Below, piece by piece: positions 34,025 through 44,150 of a DNA stretch of 64,000 bases. Source of the stretch: CBDATW01 sp965200605 (lineage in GTDB: Bacteria; Bacillota_I; Bacilli_A; CBDATW01); assembly GCA_965200605.1 (NCBI GenBank), contig CBDATW010000002.1:310001-374000 (forward strand). The letters run 5' to 3'. The notes under the pieces are model-generated. The model was not told the DNA's origin and did no database searches. It was given only the letters and a program-made list of their open reading frames with translations. The translations under genes were made by a program, and so were the position numbers. Numbering within the stretch: the stretch's first letter is position 1; the number at the start of each line of letters is the position of its first letter.

Positions 34025-34600
34025 TTATTCACTATGTTTCATAATATCTTTAAAATCCACTTCAACTGGAGTTATTCTACCAAATACATCAACATGTAAA
34101 GTAGCTGTATTATTATCTAAATTCATTTCATAAATTTTTCCAGTTTGACCTTTCATTGCCCCAGACTTAATTTCTACAACTTCATCTAATGAATAGGCAA
34201 TATTCAATCCTGAATCATCTATTCTCCCCTGAAGTTCTTTTACTTTTAAGACTTCTTCTTTTGTAATTGGAAAGGGTTTGGCCCCTTTACCTGAAGAGCC
34301 TAGAAAACCTGTTACACCAGGAGTGTTACGAACAATAAATCAAGCTGTATCTGACATTTTCATATTAACAAAGATGTAGCCTGGAAAATTATTTTTAACT
34401 TTTTCTACTACTTTTTCACTTCCATCTTTGGCAACTTTTTTCTTTTGTTCAATATAATTTGCAACTAATGTTTCTTTAATGATATCTTCTAGTTTTTCAG
34501 CTTTGATCCTGTTATCTAAAGCTTCTTTAACTTTTTCTTCGTTTCCTGAATAACAGTTAACGACATATCAATGTGTAGATGATGTTGTTTTTTGTGACAT
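34025..34600 (-). CDS. nusG: transcription termination/antitermination protein NusG
   Basis: 191 residues. NGN domain starting HWYVVNCYSGNEEKVKEAL, with FPGYIFVNMKMSDTAWFIVR and NTPGVTGFLGSSGKGAKPFP. The KOW domain reads EVVEIKSGAMKGQTGKIYEM. It binds RNA polymerase beta' and links it to Rho, NusE or pausing. An insertion of about 25 charged residues lies between the first helix and the sheet (KKVAKDGSEKVVEKVKNN). It follows secE by 8 nt. Confidence 0.96.
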
Positions 34601-34608
34601 ATTTACTC

Positions 34609-34803
34609 CTAATTTTTAATATTAAATAATCTAAGTAGTAGATTGATAAGTGCATCTAGACCAACAAAGAATATAGCAAAGGCAACAATAAAACCAAGAA
34701 CAACAAAAGTTAGAGGTCATAGAACTTGTTGGTCTATTCATCTAATTCTTCTAAATTCCTTATTTAAACCTTTATAAAGATTGATGGGTGTTGGAAATTT
34801 CAT
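34609..34803 (-). CDS. secE: preprotein translocase subunit SecE
   Basis: 64 residues, below the usual ORF cut-off and containing TGA Trp codons. Amphipathic N-terminal part LYKGLNKEFRRIRW, then one membrane helix PLTFVVLGFIVAFAIFFVGL, matching the SecE core. Its place between rpmG and nusG is the classic bacterial position. Confidence 0.92.
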
Positions 34804-34952
34804 TATTTTGTCTCCTTGTGGATTTGGTGATTATTGCATGTAGAACAAAACTTTTTAATTTCAAGTCTGCCTGGGTCATTAGATCTATTCTTAAAAGTAG
34901 TATAGTTTCTTGAAAGACAACTGGGGCAGATTAAAATGACTTTTTGTCTCAT
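34803..34952 (-). CDS. rpmG: 50S ribosomal protein L33
   Basis: 49 residues: MRQKVILICPSCLSRNYTTF, then KNRSNDPGRLEIKKFCSTCN and NHQIHKETK. It carries the two CxxC pairs of a zinc-type L33. TAATG overlap with secE. The same rpmG-secE-nusG order occurs in Bacillus. Confidence 0.95.
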   Translation of the reverse strand: MRQKVILICPSCLSRNYTTFKNRSNDPGRLEIKKFCSTCNNHQIHKETK

Positions 34953-34990
34953 AGTATCCTCTTTTGCTATCTAATTATAATATAGTAACT

Positions 34991-35563
34991 TTATTTTATC
35001 AAACCCTTAATTTTTCTTTTTTTAAGAAAAGTCAAAATTAGTCTTATTCTATTATCTACTCATTTAGTTTCTTTATTATATTTTTTACTAATTTCATTAT
35101 ATGAATAACCATTTGATCAAAGAATTATTAGCTCTTGATCTTCTGGTTTAAGCGCCTTAATTAATCTTTTATATAAATCAAGATTAGAGGCATTTAATTC
35201 TAAATTAATATTTTTATCTTCTAAAATATTACCAGAATATTCTTGAAAATCTCTTTTTTTAGCTAAATGATTAATAATTGAGTGATTCCGATATTGATGT
35301 CTAACATTATTAAGCACTTTATATTTAAAAGATTTAACAAAATATGTTGTAAAAATAGCATTTTTATTAAACGAATAAGTTTTAATAGATTCATAAAAAA
35401 CTTCTTTACCCATTTCAATTAGTTCTTCAAATGTAAATAGATGTGAGTGTTTTTTATGTTCTTTATAAGCTATAGATATCATTAATATTCTAATTTTATA
35501 ATATAGAGCTTCTTTTGCATAAAAGTGCCCACGCTGGGCATAATATACTAGCATTGTTTTCAT
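34991..35563 (-). CDS. sigma-70-like factor (SigH-type)
   Basis: 190 residues. Region 2-like part at residues 15-90 (LYYKIRILMISIAYKEHKKH ... TFEELIEMGKEVFYESIKTY). Region 4-like helix-turn-helix at the end (ALKPEDQELIILWSNGYSYN, EISKKYNKETKWVDNRIRL). Its position, rlmB-here-rpmG-secE-nusG, is exactly that of Bacillus sigH. A distant sigma factor of this kind in M. genitalium (MG428) controls recombination genes. Sequence conservation is low, so the family call rests on layout plus the HTH. Start at 35563 or at the Met three codons later. Confidence 0.72.
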
Positions 35564-35567
35564 TTAT

Positions 35568-36284
35568 TTATTTTAAGTAAGGAAATTTTTGATTATAAAC
35601 ATGGTATAAAATCAGGGCACCTGCTACTGATGCATTTAATGATTCAACATTATTAGACAAAGGAATGGAGATTAGCTGATCGCAATTTTTTTGAATAGCT
35701 GGCTTGATACCTGATCCCTCAGAACCTATTACAATTGCACATTTACCTTCATAGTTAGGTTTTCTATAATCTATTGAATTATGAGCTAATGTTGCACCAT
35801 AAATTCAAAAGTCTTCTTTTTTTAGTTTAATAATAGTATTAGTAATGTTGGCAACTTTAATAATAGGAATTTTATTTGTGGTTCCAACAGATGTTCTTTC
35901 AACTGTTGAATTTACATCAACTTGTCTTTTATCAGCAATAATTATTGCTTGGGCATTTGCTGCTGCAGCTGATCTAATTATAGCTCCAAAATTTTGCGGA
36001 TCCTGAATTTCATCTAATATTAGTATAGTTGCATTTTGATTTAATTTTTTGATGTAATCTAATGAATGATACTCATATGGAAATACTTCTGCTGCAATGT
36101 TTTGTGAATGCAAGGAAATTTTTTTAAAGAAAGTAATTGGTTTAATTGCAAAGTCTATTTGTTTTGCTTTGCAATATGAAATTATATCTCTACGATTTGC
36201 AGTTAAGAAAACTTTTTTCAATCTTTTGTTAGATTTAATAAATTCTTTTACAGTGTTTTCTCCATAAATATAATTTTTTTTCAT
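35568..36284 (-). CDS. rlmB: 23S rRNA 2'-O-ribose methyltransferase RlmB-like
   Basis: 238 residues. N-terminal YIYGENTVKEFIKSNKRLKK is typical of RlmB/TrmH group 3. The SPOUT domain has LDEIQDPQNFGAIIRSAAAA, CAIVIGSEGSGIKPAIQKN and PLSNNVESLNASVAGALILY. It methylates the ribose of G2251 (E. coli numbering) in the P loop in characterised homologues. One TGA (Trp). ATG overlaps the cysS stop, a conserved neighbour. Confidence 0.9.
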
Positions 36285-37454
36285 TATCTTAATCCCAATA
36301 TTTTGGTAATATTTAAAAACTCTTTACCTAATTGTTTTTTATCATCTCTTTTATTAAATTCCTTCATTAAAGCATAAAGTTGGCTTAGGGCATTTGGAGT
36401 ATTTAAATTATTTTTTAAATGTCCAATAGTGCTTTTGATAAATTCTCCACTAGTTTTTTCTTCTTTAATGTTTAATTCCCTAATTTCATTTAATACATTA
36501 TCAATTTTATTAATAACTATGCTTAATTGATCCATTTCAGATTCAGTAAAATTAACTGGTTTTTGATAATGTGTAGATAAAAATAGAAGTTTAATAGTTC
36601 TGTAATCATATTTTTCTAAGGCGTCTTTTAATAAAATTGTATTACCAACTGATTTTGCCATTTTTTCATTATTGATTTGAACAAAACCATTATGAATTCA
36701 ATGAGTAGCAAGTCTATTATTGTAAGTAGCATAGCTTTGAGCAATTTCATTAGTGTGATGAGGAAATTTCAAATCAATTCCTCCTCCGTGAATTGTAATT
36801 TCATCTTTGGACATAAATTTATGAATTAAAGCCACACATTCAGAATGTCAGCCTGGTCTTCCTTTGCCTCATGGAGAATCAAAACTAATTCCTTCTTGAT
36901 TTAGTTTTCACAAAACAAAATTTTGTCCTTCACTATTTTTTGCTAATCTCATAGATGCATTTTCTAGATTATCATCCAATGATGTATTGGCTAATTTACC
37001 ATAATCTTGTGATTTTGAAATATCAAAATAAACATCTCCATTATTTGCAACATAAGCAAAATCTTTATTAATTAATTTTTCAATTAAGGCAATTATTTGA
37101 TCTATGTTATCTCTAACATTTGGTTTAATGTGTGGTTCAAGAATATTAAATTTTTTTTAAATCATCATTAAAGGCTTTGGTAAATTTATCACTAATTTCC
37201 TTTTCTGATTTATTTTCATCTATAGCTTTTGCAATAATTTTATCATCAATATCAGTGATATTTAAGATATGGCTAACATTTAATCCTTCAAATTCCATTG
37301 CCCTTCTAAGAGTATCAAAAACTACAAGCGGTCTTGCATTGCCAATGTGAATATAGTTATATACTGTTGGACCACAAACATACATTGATACTTTATTATC
37401 AATTATATTTAATGGTTCAATAGTTTTAGTATAAGAATTATATAGTTTAAACAT
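36284..37454 (-). CDS. cysS: cysteinyl-tRNA synthetase, with an apparent frameshift
   Basis: Charges tRNA-Cys. HIGH-type motif in YNYIHIGNARPLVVFDTLRR, zinc ligands Cys/His in GWHSECVALIH, and the KMSKS motif as KMAKSVGN. The length of 1,171 nt is not a multiple of 3. At an A8 run (plus-strand T8, 37151-37158) the frame after FNDDLKK must shift to read FNILEPHIKPNVRDN; otherwise a TAA follows at once. Removing one A restores an intact enzyme of about 389 residues, short for CysS (usually about 450). Possible causes: sequencing error, slippage correction, or real damage. Confidence 0.88.
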
Positions 37455-37500
37455 ATTTATCCTTTTTAAATTAACTCATATAAATTATACTTTAATATTT

Positions 37501-37956
37501 TTATTTATGGTATTTTCCACCACTATTAATTGATAGTCCACGGTATATTTGCTCAACTAAAATTAATTTAAATAATTGATGTGGAAAAGTTAAATCTGAA
37601 AATGAAATTAACAAATCTCCTTCTTTTTTTACTTTATTTGAAAGTCCATGACTAGAACCAATGATAAAATTTATTTCTGAATTTTGACTTGTAATATCAT
37701 CTAATAACTTTGCAAAATCAATAGAGTTTAATTTTTTACCTTTTGCATCAAGAATTATATTAAATCCTTTTTTTATATTTTTTAAAATACTATTTTGTTC
37801 TTCTTGTAGAGAAGTTAGTGAATCTCTTTTAGATTCTTTTAATTCTATAAAAAAGATATTAGCATATTTGCTAATTCTTTTTGAAAATTCATTAATACCA
37901 TTTTTAATATATGACTCTTTAATTGAACCTACACTAATAATATTAATTTTTAACAT
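37501..37956 (-). CDS. rlmH: 23S rRNA pseudouridine-1915 N3-methyltransferase
   Basis: 151 residues from MLKINIISVGSIKESYIKNG. SPOUT knot: INFIIGSSHGLSNKVKK and the C-terminal EQIYRGLSINSGGKYHK, the RlmH hallmark ending. It methylates pseudouridine 1915 in helix 69. A Met 21 nt upstream is possible, but alignment starts at MLKI. It begins 2 nt after dnaB ends. Confidence 0.95.
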   Translation of the reverse strand: MLKINIISVGSIKESYIKNGINEFSKRISKYANIFFIELKESKRDSLTSLQEEQNSILKNIKKGFNIILDAKGKKLNSIDFAKLLDDITSQNSEINFIIGSSHGLSNKVKKEGDLLISFSDLTFPHQLFKLILVEQIYRGLSINSGGKYHK

Positions 37957-37957
37957 T

Positions 37958-39292
37958 TTATTGTTTAAAGATTCCAACTTTTTTATAGAAAATTAATCTA
38001 AATCTTGATGTTGGCCCATTTCTATGTTTGGCAATAATAATATCGGTTTCTGAAACTGAATCATCACTTTGCATTTGCTCTTGTTCATTAGTGTTGTTTT
38101 TTTTATAATAATCATCTGAATAAAGGAAAATAACCATATCAGCATCTTGTTCAATTGAACCTGAATCTCTTAGATCAGACATTATAGGTATTTTACTTTC
38201 TCTTTTTTCAACGCTTCTTGATAATTGTGATAGGACAATAACGGGAATGTTTAATTCTCTTGCTAGTTTTTTTAATTGAGAAGAAATTTCTCCAACCTCT
38301 TGTACAAAAGATTGATATACTCTACTTGTTCTAATTAATGTTAGATAATCCACAATGATACAACTTAGCTCTCCATTTAAATCGGCATGCAATTTTCTTG
38401 CCTCTGAAACTAATTTACCAATAGTAATACCAGCATCTTCATTAATATAAAGCGGGAGTCCCTTTAATTCTTCTTCAGCCAAATTAATTCTATTGATTTG
38501 ATCGGCACTTAATGTTTTAGGTGATTTAATGTCCTGAAGTGGAACTTGAGAAATAGATGAAATCATTCTATTAACAATTTGTTCAGTTGGCATTTCAAGT
38601 GAAAATAATCCAATGGGTTTACCACTTCTTGTAGCCATATCTTTAAATAAATTTAGGGCAAAGGCAGTTTTACCCATTGATGGACGAGCTGCCAAAATTA
38701 TGTAATCAGAATTTTGAAAACCAGATGTAATATCATCTAATTTTTTAAATCCAGTTTCTAAACCAGTATGTTTGTTGCTTGATTCTCTAAAAGCAATTCT
38801 TTTTTTAGAAACAACATCAATAAATTCATCTGATGAGGCAAATCCTCCTTGTGAATAATTTTTTGAAACAGCTAAAATTTCTTGTTCAGCTTCATGCATT
38901 CTATCATAAATGCTGCCAGAACCACCTCTAACTATTTCTGCAGCTCTCTTAGTTGCTACTGACATTTTTCTAATTAATGATTGTTCTTCAACTGTTGTAA
39001 TATAAGAAGAGGCATTAGCATCAGAAATATAAGAATCAGAAAGACTTTGAATAAAATCAAAACCACCAGCATTATCTAAGAGATTGTTTTTCTTTAAAAA
39101 CTCTACTAATGTAATTAAATTTATTTCTAAACCAACTTTATTCATTTTATGCATTGATGAACAAATTAAAGCTAATTTTGCATTTGTAAAATCTGCTGAA
39201 TCTAACCTTGAAAGCAATTCATTTTGTGCTAATTTACTATGTAGAGCATTAACAATAGCAGATTCTTCTGCATAAGGTAAATTTTGCGTCAT
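37958..39292 (-). CDS. dnaB: replicative DNA helicase DnaB
   Basis: 444 residues. N-terminal domain with NLPYAEESAIVNALHSKLAQ, linker, then a RecA-like motor with Walker A AARPSMGKTAFALNLF, Walker B SCIIVDYLTLIR and SQLSRSVEKRESKIPIMSDL, then RDSGSIEQDADMVIFL. It unwinds the fork as a hexamer. The stop of rplI overlaps its ATG; rplI-dnaB is a common Gram-positive pair. Confidence 0.97.
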   Translation of the reverse strand: MTQNLPYAEESAIVNALHSKLAQNELLSRLDSADFTNAKLALICSSMHKMNKVGLEINLITLVEFLKKNNLLDNAGGFDFIQSLSDSYISDANASSYITTVEEQSLIRKMSVATKRAAEIVRGGSGSIYDRMHEAEQEILAVSKNYSQGGFASSDEFIDVVSKKRIAFRESSNKHTGLETGFKKLDDITSGFQNSDYIILAARPSMGKTAFALNLFKDMATRSGKPIGLFSLEMPTEQIVNRMISSISQVPLQDIKSPKTLSADQINRINLAEEELKGLPLYINEDAGITIGKLVSEARKLHADLNGELSCIIVDYLTLIRTSRVYQSFVQEVGEISSQLKKLARELNIPVIVLSQLSRSVEKRESKIPIMSDLRDSGSIEQDADMVIFLYSDDYYKKNNTNEQEQMQSDDSVSETDIIIAKHRNGPTSRFRLIFYKKVGIFKQ

Positions 39293-39735
39293 TATTTTTT
39301 CTCCTGTATTTCAATGTTTACTACTGTTTTTATTCCTGGATATAATTCAATTGGATATAAGTTATTACCTAAAACAAATTCAAAGTTACTTGGTAATTGA
39401 TTTTTTTCTAGCTTTAATAAGGGATCTTTATTAATAATTTCCAAAGCCGATTTACGTGAAATATTTTTTATCAACATTCCATCTTGACAAGGGATAGTAG
39501 TAAAAAACTTTTTTGACTCAAGTTCAGCTTTGATTTTAAGTCATTTTTTAGCCTCTTGTTTTAAATCTTGGTGATGAGTTTCTTTTTCTTTTTGTGATTT
39601 AGCAATTTCTTTGGGAGTTGCAGCTACTGCTTTTCCTTGAGGAATTAATAAATTAATAGCAAAACCATCTGCTACTTCCACAACATCATCTTTACTACCT
39701 AAATTTTTAACATCTACTTTTAATATAATTTTCAT
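39292..39735 (-). CDS. rplI: 50S ribosomal protein L9
   Basis: 147 residues from MKIILKVDVKNLGSKDDVVE. It has the N-terminal rRNA-binding domain (VADGFAINLLIPQGKAVAAT), a long charged helix (EKETHHQDLKQEAKK) and a C-terminal domain ending ELYPGIKTVVNIEIQEKK. An upstream Met is in frame but outside the family alignment. One TGA Trp. Confidence 0.95.
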
Positions 39736-39773
39736 AATGTATTCCAGTCTATTACTATTATACATTTTTGCAA

Positions 39774-39799
39774 TAAAAAACACTATTGGATAATAGTGT
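39774..39799 (-). terminator. terminator of rpsF-ssb-rpsR
   Basis: ACACTATT (39780-39787) and AATAGTGT (39792-39799) with a 4-nt loop, followed on the minus strand by T6. It is placed 13 nt after the rpsR stop. Confidence 0.82.
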
Positions 39800-39811
39800 C
39801 TTTATCATAAA

Positions 39812-40021
39812 CTATTCTTCTGAATAACCAATTAATCCCATTACTCTTGCCCTTTTAATTGCAAGGGCTAAGGCCTTTTGATATTTATTTTTTGTTCCTG
39901 TAATTCTTCTAGGAACAATTTTACCGTTTTTTGCGATAAATTTTTCTAATAGTTCAACATCTTTATAGTCAATATATTTAATATTATTCTTTGTAAAAAA
40001 GCATTGTTTTTTTCTTGGCAT
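39812..40021 (-). CDS. rpsR: 30S ribosomal protein S18
   Basis: 69 residues: MPRKKQCFFTKNNIKYIDYK, then FIAKNGKIVPRRITGTKNKY, then QKALALAIKRARVMGLIGYS. Typical S18, which pairs with S6 on the platform. Last gene of rpsF-ssb-rpsR, the standard bacterial order. Confidence 0.97.
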   Translation of the reverse strand: MPRKKQCFFTKNNIKYIDYKDVELLEKFIAKNGKIVPRRITGTKNKYQKALALAIKRARVMGLIGYSEE

Positions 40022-40036
40022 TTTATATTCCTCCTA

Positions 40037-40438
40037 TTATCATGGTAAGTCATCATCTGATGATTGGTTGTGGAGTGCTTTTGCTGAATGTGGAGTTCTT
40101 ACCTGAGAAGCTCTTTCTTCAGCTTTAGCTCTAGATTCTAGAAATTGCACTGAATCAGCAACAACAACAGTTTGTGAGCGATTGTTACCTTGTTGATCTG
40201 TAAATGTGTTTTGTTGTAATTTACCATCAACTCCAATTAATGAGCCTTTTCCTAGATATTGAGCCATAAGCTCAGCAGTTTTATTTCATGCTGTACAATC
40301 AATAAAGTCAGTTTTTTCTTCTTTAGAATAATTTCTATTTAAAGCAAGTGAAAAATTTAAAACACTTGATGTTTCTGTTAAATTTCTTAACTCTGGATCT
40401 TTAACTAGTCTTCCAACTAATACTACTCTATTTATCAT
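40037..40438 (-). CDS. ssb: single-stranded DNA-binding protein
   Basis: 133 residues. OB-fold start MINRVVLVGRLVKDPELRNL, then NFSLALNRNYSKEEKTDFID and CTAWNKTAELMAQYLGKGSL. The acidic C-terminal tip is SSDDDLPW, the peptide that recruits partner proteins; its last residue is coded by TGA, so it is lost if the standard code is used. Lies between rpsF and rpsR. Confidence 0.97.
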
Positions 40439-40446
40439 AATACCTC

Positions 40447-40878
40447 CTATTCTTCACTTTGAGGTTTTTCTTTTTTAACTTCAGGTTTTTTAACTCTTGG
40501 TTTTTTATCAAAAGGTTTTTTGTTTTTAATTTCGTCTACTTTTGGTTTTCTTAACTTTTTAACTGCCTCTTTTTTAGCTTTGGCAATTAAAATACGTTCT
40601 CTATTGATAATCATATGTCTTAATTCAGATTTGTTGATTTTAGCAAGACGATTAAATTCAGAAATAGCTTTAGCAGGTGCTTCGACATCAATAACAACAT
40701 AATAACCTTGTTTGTATTTTTTGATTGGATAAGCGATGTCTTTTAGACCTCAAATATCTTCTTTGGTAATTTTTCCACCATTTGATGTAATAATATCTTC
40801 AAGATTTTTTCTTTCCTCTTTAATTTTTTTATCATCTAAGTTTGGTACTAAGATGTACATAATTTCATAGTGTCTCAT
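40447..40878 (-). CDS. rpsF: 30S ribosomal protein S6
   Basis: 143 residues, longer than the usual 95-100 because of a Lys/Pro-rich tail (KPFDKKPRVKKPEVKKEKPQ). Core: MRHYEIMYILVPNLDDKKIK, then DIAYPIKKYKQGYYVVIDVE. It binds S18 and 16S rRNA. First gene of its operon, with AAGGAG before the ATG. Confidence 0.95.
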
Positions 40879-40991
40879 TTAGAGTCTCCTTATGGATTTT
40901 GTATTTCTACAAAGGAGTATTTAAATTAGTTCTTTAAACAAAAAAGACTATAGTAAATAAAAATACTCTAAATGATTATATATGAAAAATA

Positions 40992-41011
40992 AAGAGATGT
41001 AAATATCTCTT
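40992..41011 (-). terminator. terminator after the lysS-downstream membrane gene
   Basis: AAGAGAT (40992-40998) pairs with ATCTCTT (41005-41011) over 6 nt, with T-rich sequence after it on the minus strand. Directly after the stop at 41019. Confidence 0.65.
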
Positions 41012-41018
41012 AATTACA

Positions 41019-41648
41019 TTATTGTAATTTTTGGTATTTATTCCTAATTCTTTTTCGTTTTTTTTCAATTATTGTTCAAAAAACAGGGAAAATAGTACAT
41101 ATAAATATTCCTAGTGCAAGGTGTATTAAAATGTTTTTAGAAAATAAATATCGATATATTGGGACATATAATCCAGTAACACTATTTCCAGAAAATGCTA
41201 CATATAAAATTGGGACTGCAAATGAATATAAAAGTCAAGAAACTATTGTTCAAACTATTGTTAAAACATGAACGCTAGTTGAAAAATTTGATCTTTTAAT
41301 AATTCCAAAAATGGCAATTGGAATAATTGATGTAGCTCTTAATACCATTGATAATATAGAAGTATTTAAATTCCCTAGATTCACTGGAAGTTTATCTGGG
41401 GTAAGATGAATATTAAGATGAATATATTCATGACCAAATTGAATTATCAACATTGAAATAAGATAAACGGCTAAAGCTTCAGAAAAGGGAAGAGCTACTG
41501 CAGCAATTGAAATAGCAAATAAATAAAAGGAAATGCCAGAATATTGGAAATTAAAAAATAGCTCAGAGCAAAGTAGTGCAAATAGAGTGGCAATTGATAC
41601 TCTAGTTAATTTATCAATAGTTGCAATTAGATTAACATTTGAAATCAT
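41019..41648 (-). CDS. hypothetical membrane protein
   Basis: 209 residues with about six hydrophobic helices (SIATLFALLCSELFFNFQYS, YLFAISIAAVALPFSEALAV, ILSMVLRATSIIPIAIFGII, ILIHLALGIFICTIFPVFWT) and a basic tail EKKRKRIRNKYQKLQ. The six-helix layout with an N-terminal MISNVNLIATIDKL recalls ECF substrate-binding subunits, but I cannot assign it. ATG overlaps the lysS stop (TAATG), so it is cotranslated with lysS. Confidence 0.78.
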
Positions 41649-43159
41649 TACTTATTTTCATCCTTTGTTTTATTATGAGGAAATAATATCACTTCTCTAA
41701 TTGACTTGCAACCAGTAAAAAACATTATTGTACGGTCAATACCAATACCAATACCTCCTGTTGGTGGCAGTCCATATTCCATTGCTTTGATATATTCCAT
41801 ATCAATTTCAGATGCCTCATCATTACCTAATTCTTTTTCCTTCATTTGACTTTGAAATCTGTCAAGTTGATCAATTGGATTATTTAGCTCAGAAAAAGCA
41901 TTAGCATACTCTCTTCCTAAAATAAATAATTCAAATCTATCAGTAAAACGAGCATCATCTTTATTAAGTTTTGATAATGGTGATAACTCAACTGGATGCC
42001 CAGTAATAAATGTTGGTTGAATAATTTTTTCTTCTACAAATTTTTCAAAGAAAGCATTAATGATGTAGCCTACACTTGTTCAGTGTTTCTTTATTTCAAT
42101 ATCATTTTCTTTAGCAAGTTTTTTAGCTTCATCAAAAGACATTTCTTTTCAAAAATTAATTTTGGTTTCATTTTTAATTGCATCTATCATATTGATTCTT
42201 TTAAATGGCTGGGAAATATCAATTTTTTGATTTTCATATTCAAAAACATTTTGATTATTAAAAACCTCATTATTAATTGCTTTAAAAATATCTTCACAAA
42301 GATCCATCATTCCCTTATAGTCAGAATATGCTTCATAAATTTCAATTGAGGTAAATTCAGGATTATGTTTTTTAGAAACTCCCTCATTTCTAAATAATCT
42401 TCCTATTTCATAAACTTTATCAAGACCACCAACAATTAATTTTTTAAGTGGTAATTCAGTTGCTATTCTTAAATAAAAATCCATACCTAATGTATTATGA
42501 TGAGTAACAAATGGTTTTGCAGCTGCACCACCTAATATTTCATGTAACATTGGAGTCTCAACTTCTATAAAACCTTTTGAATCAAGGTGATTTTGAATTG
42601 CTCTAATAATTTTTGGCCTAATAATTGCAACTTCTTTTGCTTTATCATTAACAATTAAATCAAGATATCTTTTTCTGGCTCTTAGTTCTGGATCTTGAAG
42701 GCCTTTATGCTTATCAGGTAGTGGACTAAGTGCTTTTGTAAGTAGGGTTAGCTTCTTAACTTTAATAGAAAGCTCACCAACTTTTGTTTTCATAGCAAAA
42801 CCTTCAACACCAACAATATCACCAAGGTCTAATGTTTCTCAAATTGTTGCAAAATCTTTTTGACCAATTAAATCTTCTTTAATATAAAGTTGAATTTGAC
42901 CATAAAAATCTTTTAGATTAGCAAAACCAGCTTTACCTTTAGCTCTTTTAGTCATAATTCTTCCAGCAATTTTAAAAGTATTAGAAGTTGATTCTAATTT
43001 TTCTAATTCTTCTCTATTTTTTAAATTGAATTGAGCAATAATTTCTTGTGAATTAGTACTTTGATCAAAACGAGAACCAAAAGCATCTATTTTTGCTGCA
43101 AGTAATTTTTTTAGTTTTTCTCTTCTAATAATTTCTTGTTCTGAGAATTTTCTATTCAT
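41648..43159 (-). CDS. lysS: lysyl-tRNA synthetase (class II)
   Basis: 503 residues. N-terminal OB anticodon domain (FKIAGRIMTKRAKGKAGFAN), class II motif 1 around FIEVETPMLHEILGGAAAKP, motif 2 as RLFRNEGVSKKHNPEFTSIE, and motif 3 as GLPPTGGIGIGIDRTIMFFT. It charges tRNA-Lys. Several TGA codons are Trp. Its start overlaps gpsA by 8 nt. Confidence 0.97.
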
Positions 43160-44114
43160 TATTTGCTCCTTTTAATAGTTTTTCTGCAACTTCTTTTACT
43201 GAATGATTTTTAATAACTACTTTGTATATAGCATCTAAAATTGGCATTCTTACATTCTTATCTTGCATCATCTTATAAAGTGATTCAACAGTGTTTAATC
43301 CTTCAACTGTTTGGTTTGGTTTATCTTCTTTATTTTTAGTTACTACATATTTACCATATTGATAGTTTCTTGAATTAGAAGAATATGCCGTTACAAGAAG
43401 ATCTCCAAGACCAGCAAGAGAAAAGACTGCTTCTGTTGAAACATTAAATTCTTTTCCTAATCTTGCAAGTTCAGTAATTGATCTTGTAATATATGCTGCT
43501 TTTGTATTATCAAGCATTTCCATAGCATCAAGAGCTCCTGCACCAATTGAATAAACATTTTTTGCTGCTCCATATAATTCAGTTCCAAAAACATCATCAC
43601 TTTTATATAAATTAAAATAATTACTTTTAAAAATATCTTTTGCAATTTGAATTAATTTTTCATTCTTTGAAGATATCATAACTGAAGTATAAGCTTTTTT
43701 TACAAGTGACTCAGCATGTGATGGTCCTGAAAGAACTCCCACATTTGCCTCTGGTCAAATTTCTTCAATAATTTGAGATCCTGTTTTTAAAGTTTCTTTA
43801 TCAAATCCCTTTGATGCAGAAATAATATTTTTTGGATTTAACCCAGTATTTTTTAATTTAATACAATATTTTTTAATGTGTTTCATTGGAACAACAATTA
43901 AAACATTATCTGAAAAATCATTTATTTCTTTAACATCACATGTTGCAGAAAATTTTAAATCAACATTTGGAAAAAGATGATCTAATTTTTGTTTTTCGTT
44001 AATTTGATTAGAAATTTCTTTTCTTCTTGCTAAAATTTTAACAGATGCTTTTTCACTTGCGGCATTAGCAAGAGCAATTCCTCAGCTACCTGTTCCAATT
44101 ACTGATAAATTCAT
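43152..44114 (-). CDS. gpsA: glycerol-3-phosphate dehydrogenase (NAD(P)+)
   Basis: 320 residues. Rossmann start MNLSVIGTGSWGIALANAAS, then VGVLSGPSHAESLVKKAYTS and the catalytic-Lys region ELYGAAKNVYSIGAGALDAM, with GLGDLLVTAYSSNSRNYQYG. It makes sn-glycerol 3-phosphate from DHAP for phospholipid synthesis. plsX, at 53.5 kb, supplies the acyl side. Confidence 0.96.
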
Positions 44115-44150
44115 TTTTAATCCTTTAAATATTTTCTACTATATTATACT

